DNA of 6,838 nucleotides from an uncultured Eubacteriales bacterium (lineage in GTDB: Bacteria; Bacillota; Clostridia; Oscillospirales; CAG-272). Shown piece after piece: positions 6,035 through 6,838 of this stretch (positions within the stretch are counted from its first letter, which is position 1; the number at the start of each line of letters is the position of its first letter). The DNA lies in contig CAKTAA010000112.1 of the NCBI GenBank assembly GCA_934526185.1, forward strand, positions 1-6,838. The letters are read 5' to 3'. The position numbers were made by a program, and so were the translations under genes. The notes below the pieces were generated by a model. It was given only the letters and a program-made list of their open reading frames with translations, had not been told where the DNA came from and did no database searches.

Positions 6035-6838
6035 TCAATCCGCAAAATACTCGGGCCTGCCAATCGAGGTGAAGCCGCTTTTCCCCGTCACCACCACATT
6101 ATTCGCGCCACTGGCGCAATGGATGACCATGATATTACCGCTGCTGTCAAAGCCGCAAACAATGCCGACATGGCTGTCACCCGGATAAAAGACAAGGTCT
6201 CCCGGCTGGGCGTCACTCCAAGCAATAGGCGTGCAGTAGCTGTGCTGCGCAGTGGCCCCGCCGCCATGCCCAATGACGTATTGTCCGCCGCTCTGGTTGT
6301 AGAATACCCAATCCACCATTCCCGAACAATCCAGTCCGAAGGGCCGCACAGTGCCGGTGGTGGAGCTGCCCTCGGCTGTGACCTCCATCGGCATTCCCCA
6401 GCGGGAGTCCCAGCCAATTACCAAAGATTTTCCTCCCCAAAAATAATGGACTCTGCCCAAGAGCTGATATGCTGTCAGCACAACTTCTCTGCGTGCCTCG
6501 CTGAGATCGGCGGGGAGGTTTTCCATGATCTTCGCTACCTCGTCGGGACTCAGCTCAATGTCTTGGTAGCTGCCGGTGGGCGCCGCGAATAGTTCCTGGT
6601 ACTCCGGCTGCATGAGTTCTTCCAGTAGCTTCCGCTGATCGGCGCTGAAACGGTATTCATCCGCCATCTGCAGGTAATCCTTTACCGTGACGGTGATGCG
6701 CAGGATGACGGTGTCACCCTCATCTTCACCGCCCGAGACAGTCTCGAGATGGTAGGAGATCGCGTTCATGTCCCAGAAGATTTCACGAAGGATCTCCATT
6801 TTTTCTTCGGTCAGCGTAGCGACCTCATCCGGCGAAGC
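6035..6838 (-). CDS. NlpC/P60 (C40) peptidase, conjugative-element type, 5'-partial
   Basis: This is the C-terminal 267 residues of a predicted cell-wall hydrolase that cuts peptidoglycan stem peptides. The frame is open to the right edge, entering as ASPDEVATLTEEK, so the ATG at 6799 is probably internal; no Shine-Dalgarno precedes it. Residues about 15-115 are a helical region containing REIFWDMN and a second SPDEVA (97-102). The NlpC/P60 domain covers about 120-267, with catalytic Cys171 in LDCSG (codon 6326-6328), His223 in DSHVGIV and probably His240 in IHCASG as the third residue. The catalytic set is therefore complete. From memory, GKSLVxGWDSRWG, IGHGGG and REIFWDMN are typical of peptidases in Tn1549-like conjugative elements of Clostridia, where they open the wall for the transfer channel. 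The gene is GC-rich and convergent with the SLH gene. The domain call is firm; the conjugative role is inferred. Confidence 0.9.
   Translation of the reverse strand, partial: ASPDEVATLTEEKMEILREIFWDMNAISYHLETVSGGEDEGDTVILRITVTVKDYLQMADEYRFSADQRKLLEELMQPEYQELFAAPTGSYQDIELSPDEVAKIMENLPADLSEARREVVLTAYQLLGRVHYFWGGKSLVIGWDSRWGMPMEVTAEGSSTTGTVRPFGLDCSGMVDWVFYNQSGGQYVIGHGGGATAQHSYCTPIAWSDAQPGDLVFYPGDSHVGIVCGFDSSGNIMVIHCASGANNVVVTGKSGFTSIGRPEYFAD

Noticed and set aside
6008..6592. A 194-codon plus-strand frame opposite the NlpC/P60 gene
   Set aside because: The minus strand encodes a complete catalytic Cys/His/His set; the plus frame is its shadow and has no recognisable motif.

Overview
The window looks like chromosomal DNA of an anaerobic Gram-positive Bacillota, most likely class Clostridia. 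The reasons are a rubrerythrin, a secreted protein with a clostridial-type signal peptide and three C-terminal SLH domains carrying the 'CTRAQ' signature, two AAA_14/DUF4143 ATPases, strong Shine-Dalgarno sites, consensus sigma-A promoters and an NlpC/P60 protein of the type carried by Clostridia conjugative elements. No rRNA, tRNA, CRISPR array or recognisable transposase is visible. I do not assign a species.

Layout, left to right. (1) Positions 2-1273 (+) hold an AAA_14/DUF4143 ATPase cut by the left edge just before its Walker A motif. (2) Positions 1344-1877 (+) hold a complete 177-aa rubrerythrin, followed by a long hairpin at 1930-1973. (3) The right arm of that hairpin contains the -35 box of a near-consensus promoter (TTGACT, 17 nt, TATAAT). 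This drives a second AAA_14/DUF4143 ATPase at 2023-3243 (+), which starts with TTG. (4) Positions 3244-3761 form a 518-bp non-coding stretch with degenerate repeats, a good promoter at 3537-3565 and a roughly 190-nt leader containing a terminator-like hairpin. (5) Positions 3762-5930 (+) encode a 722-aa cell-surface protein: signal peptide, GLUG-type beta-solenoid, two small beta domains and three SLH repeats. It ends in a strong terminator. (6) Positions 6035-6838 (-) carry the C-terminal part of an NlpC/P60 (C40) peptidase, convergent with the surface gene and running off the right edge.

Base composition changes inside the surface-protein gene. Sampled 60-nt blocks before about 5100 are AT-rich (32-42% G+C by hand count), whereas blocks after about 5125 are 50-65% G+C, and the NlpC/P60 gene is also GC-rich. 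The gene therefore looks mosaic: an AT-rich solenoid joined to a GC-richer anchoring cassette.

The genes do not form one evident pathway. Each plus-strand gene appears to have its own transcriptional signals. The themes are oxidative-stress defence (rubrerythrin), surface display (SLH protein), probable mobile-element cargo (NlpC/P60) and two ATPases of uncertain role. I see no convincing undescribed multi-gene system. The most interesting points are the mosaic surface gene, the fused terminator/promoter at 1930-1993, the contrasting ATPase pair and the isolated conjugation-type peptidase.
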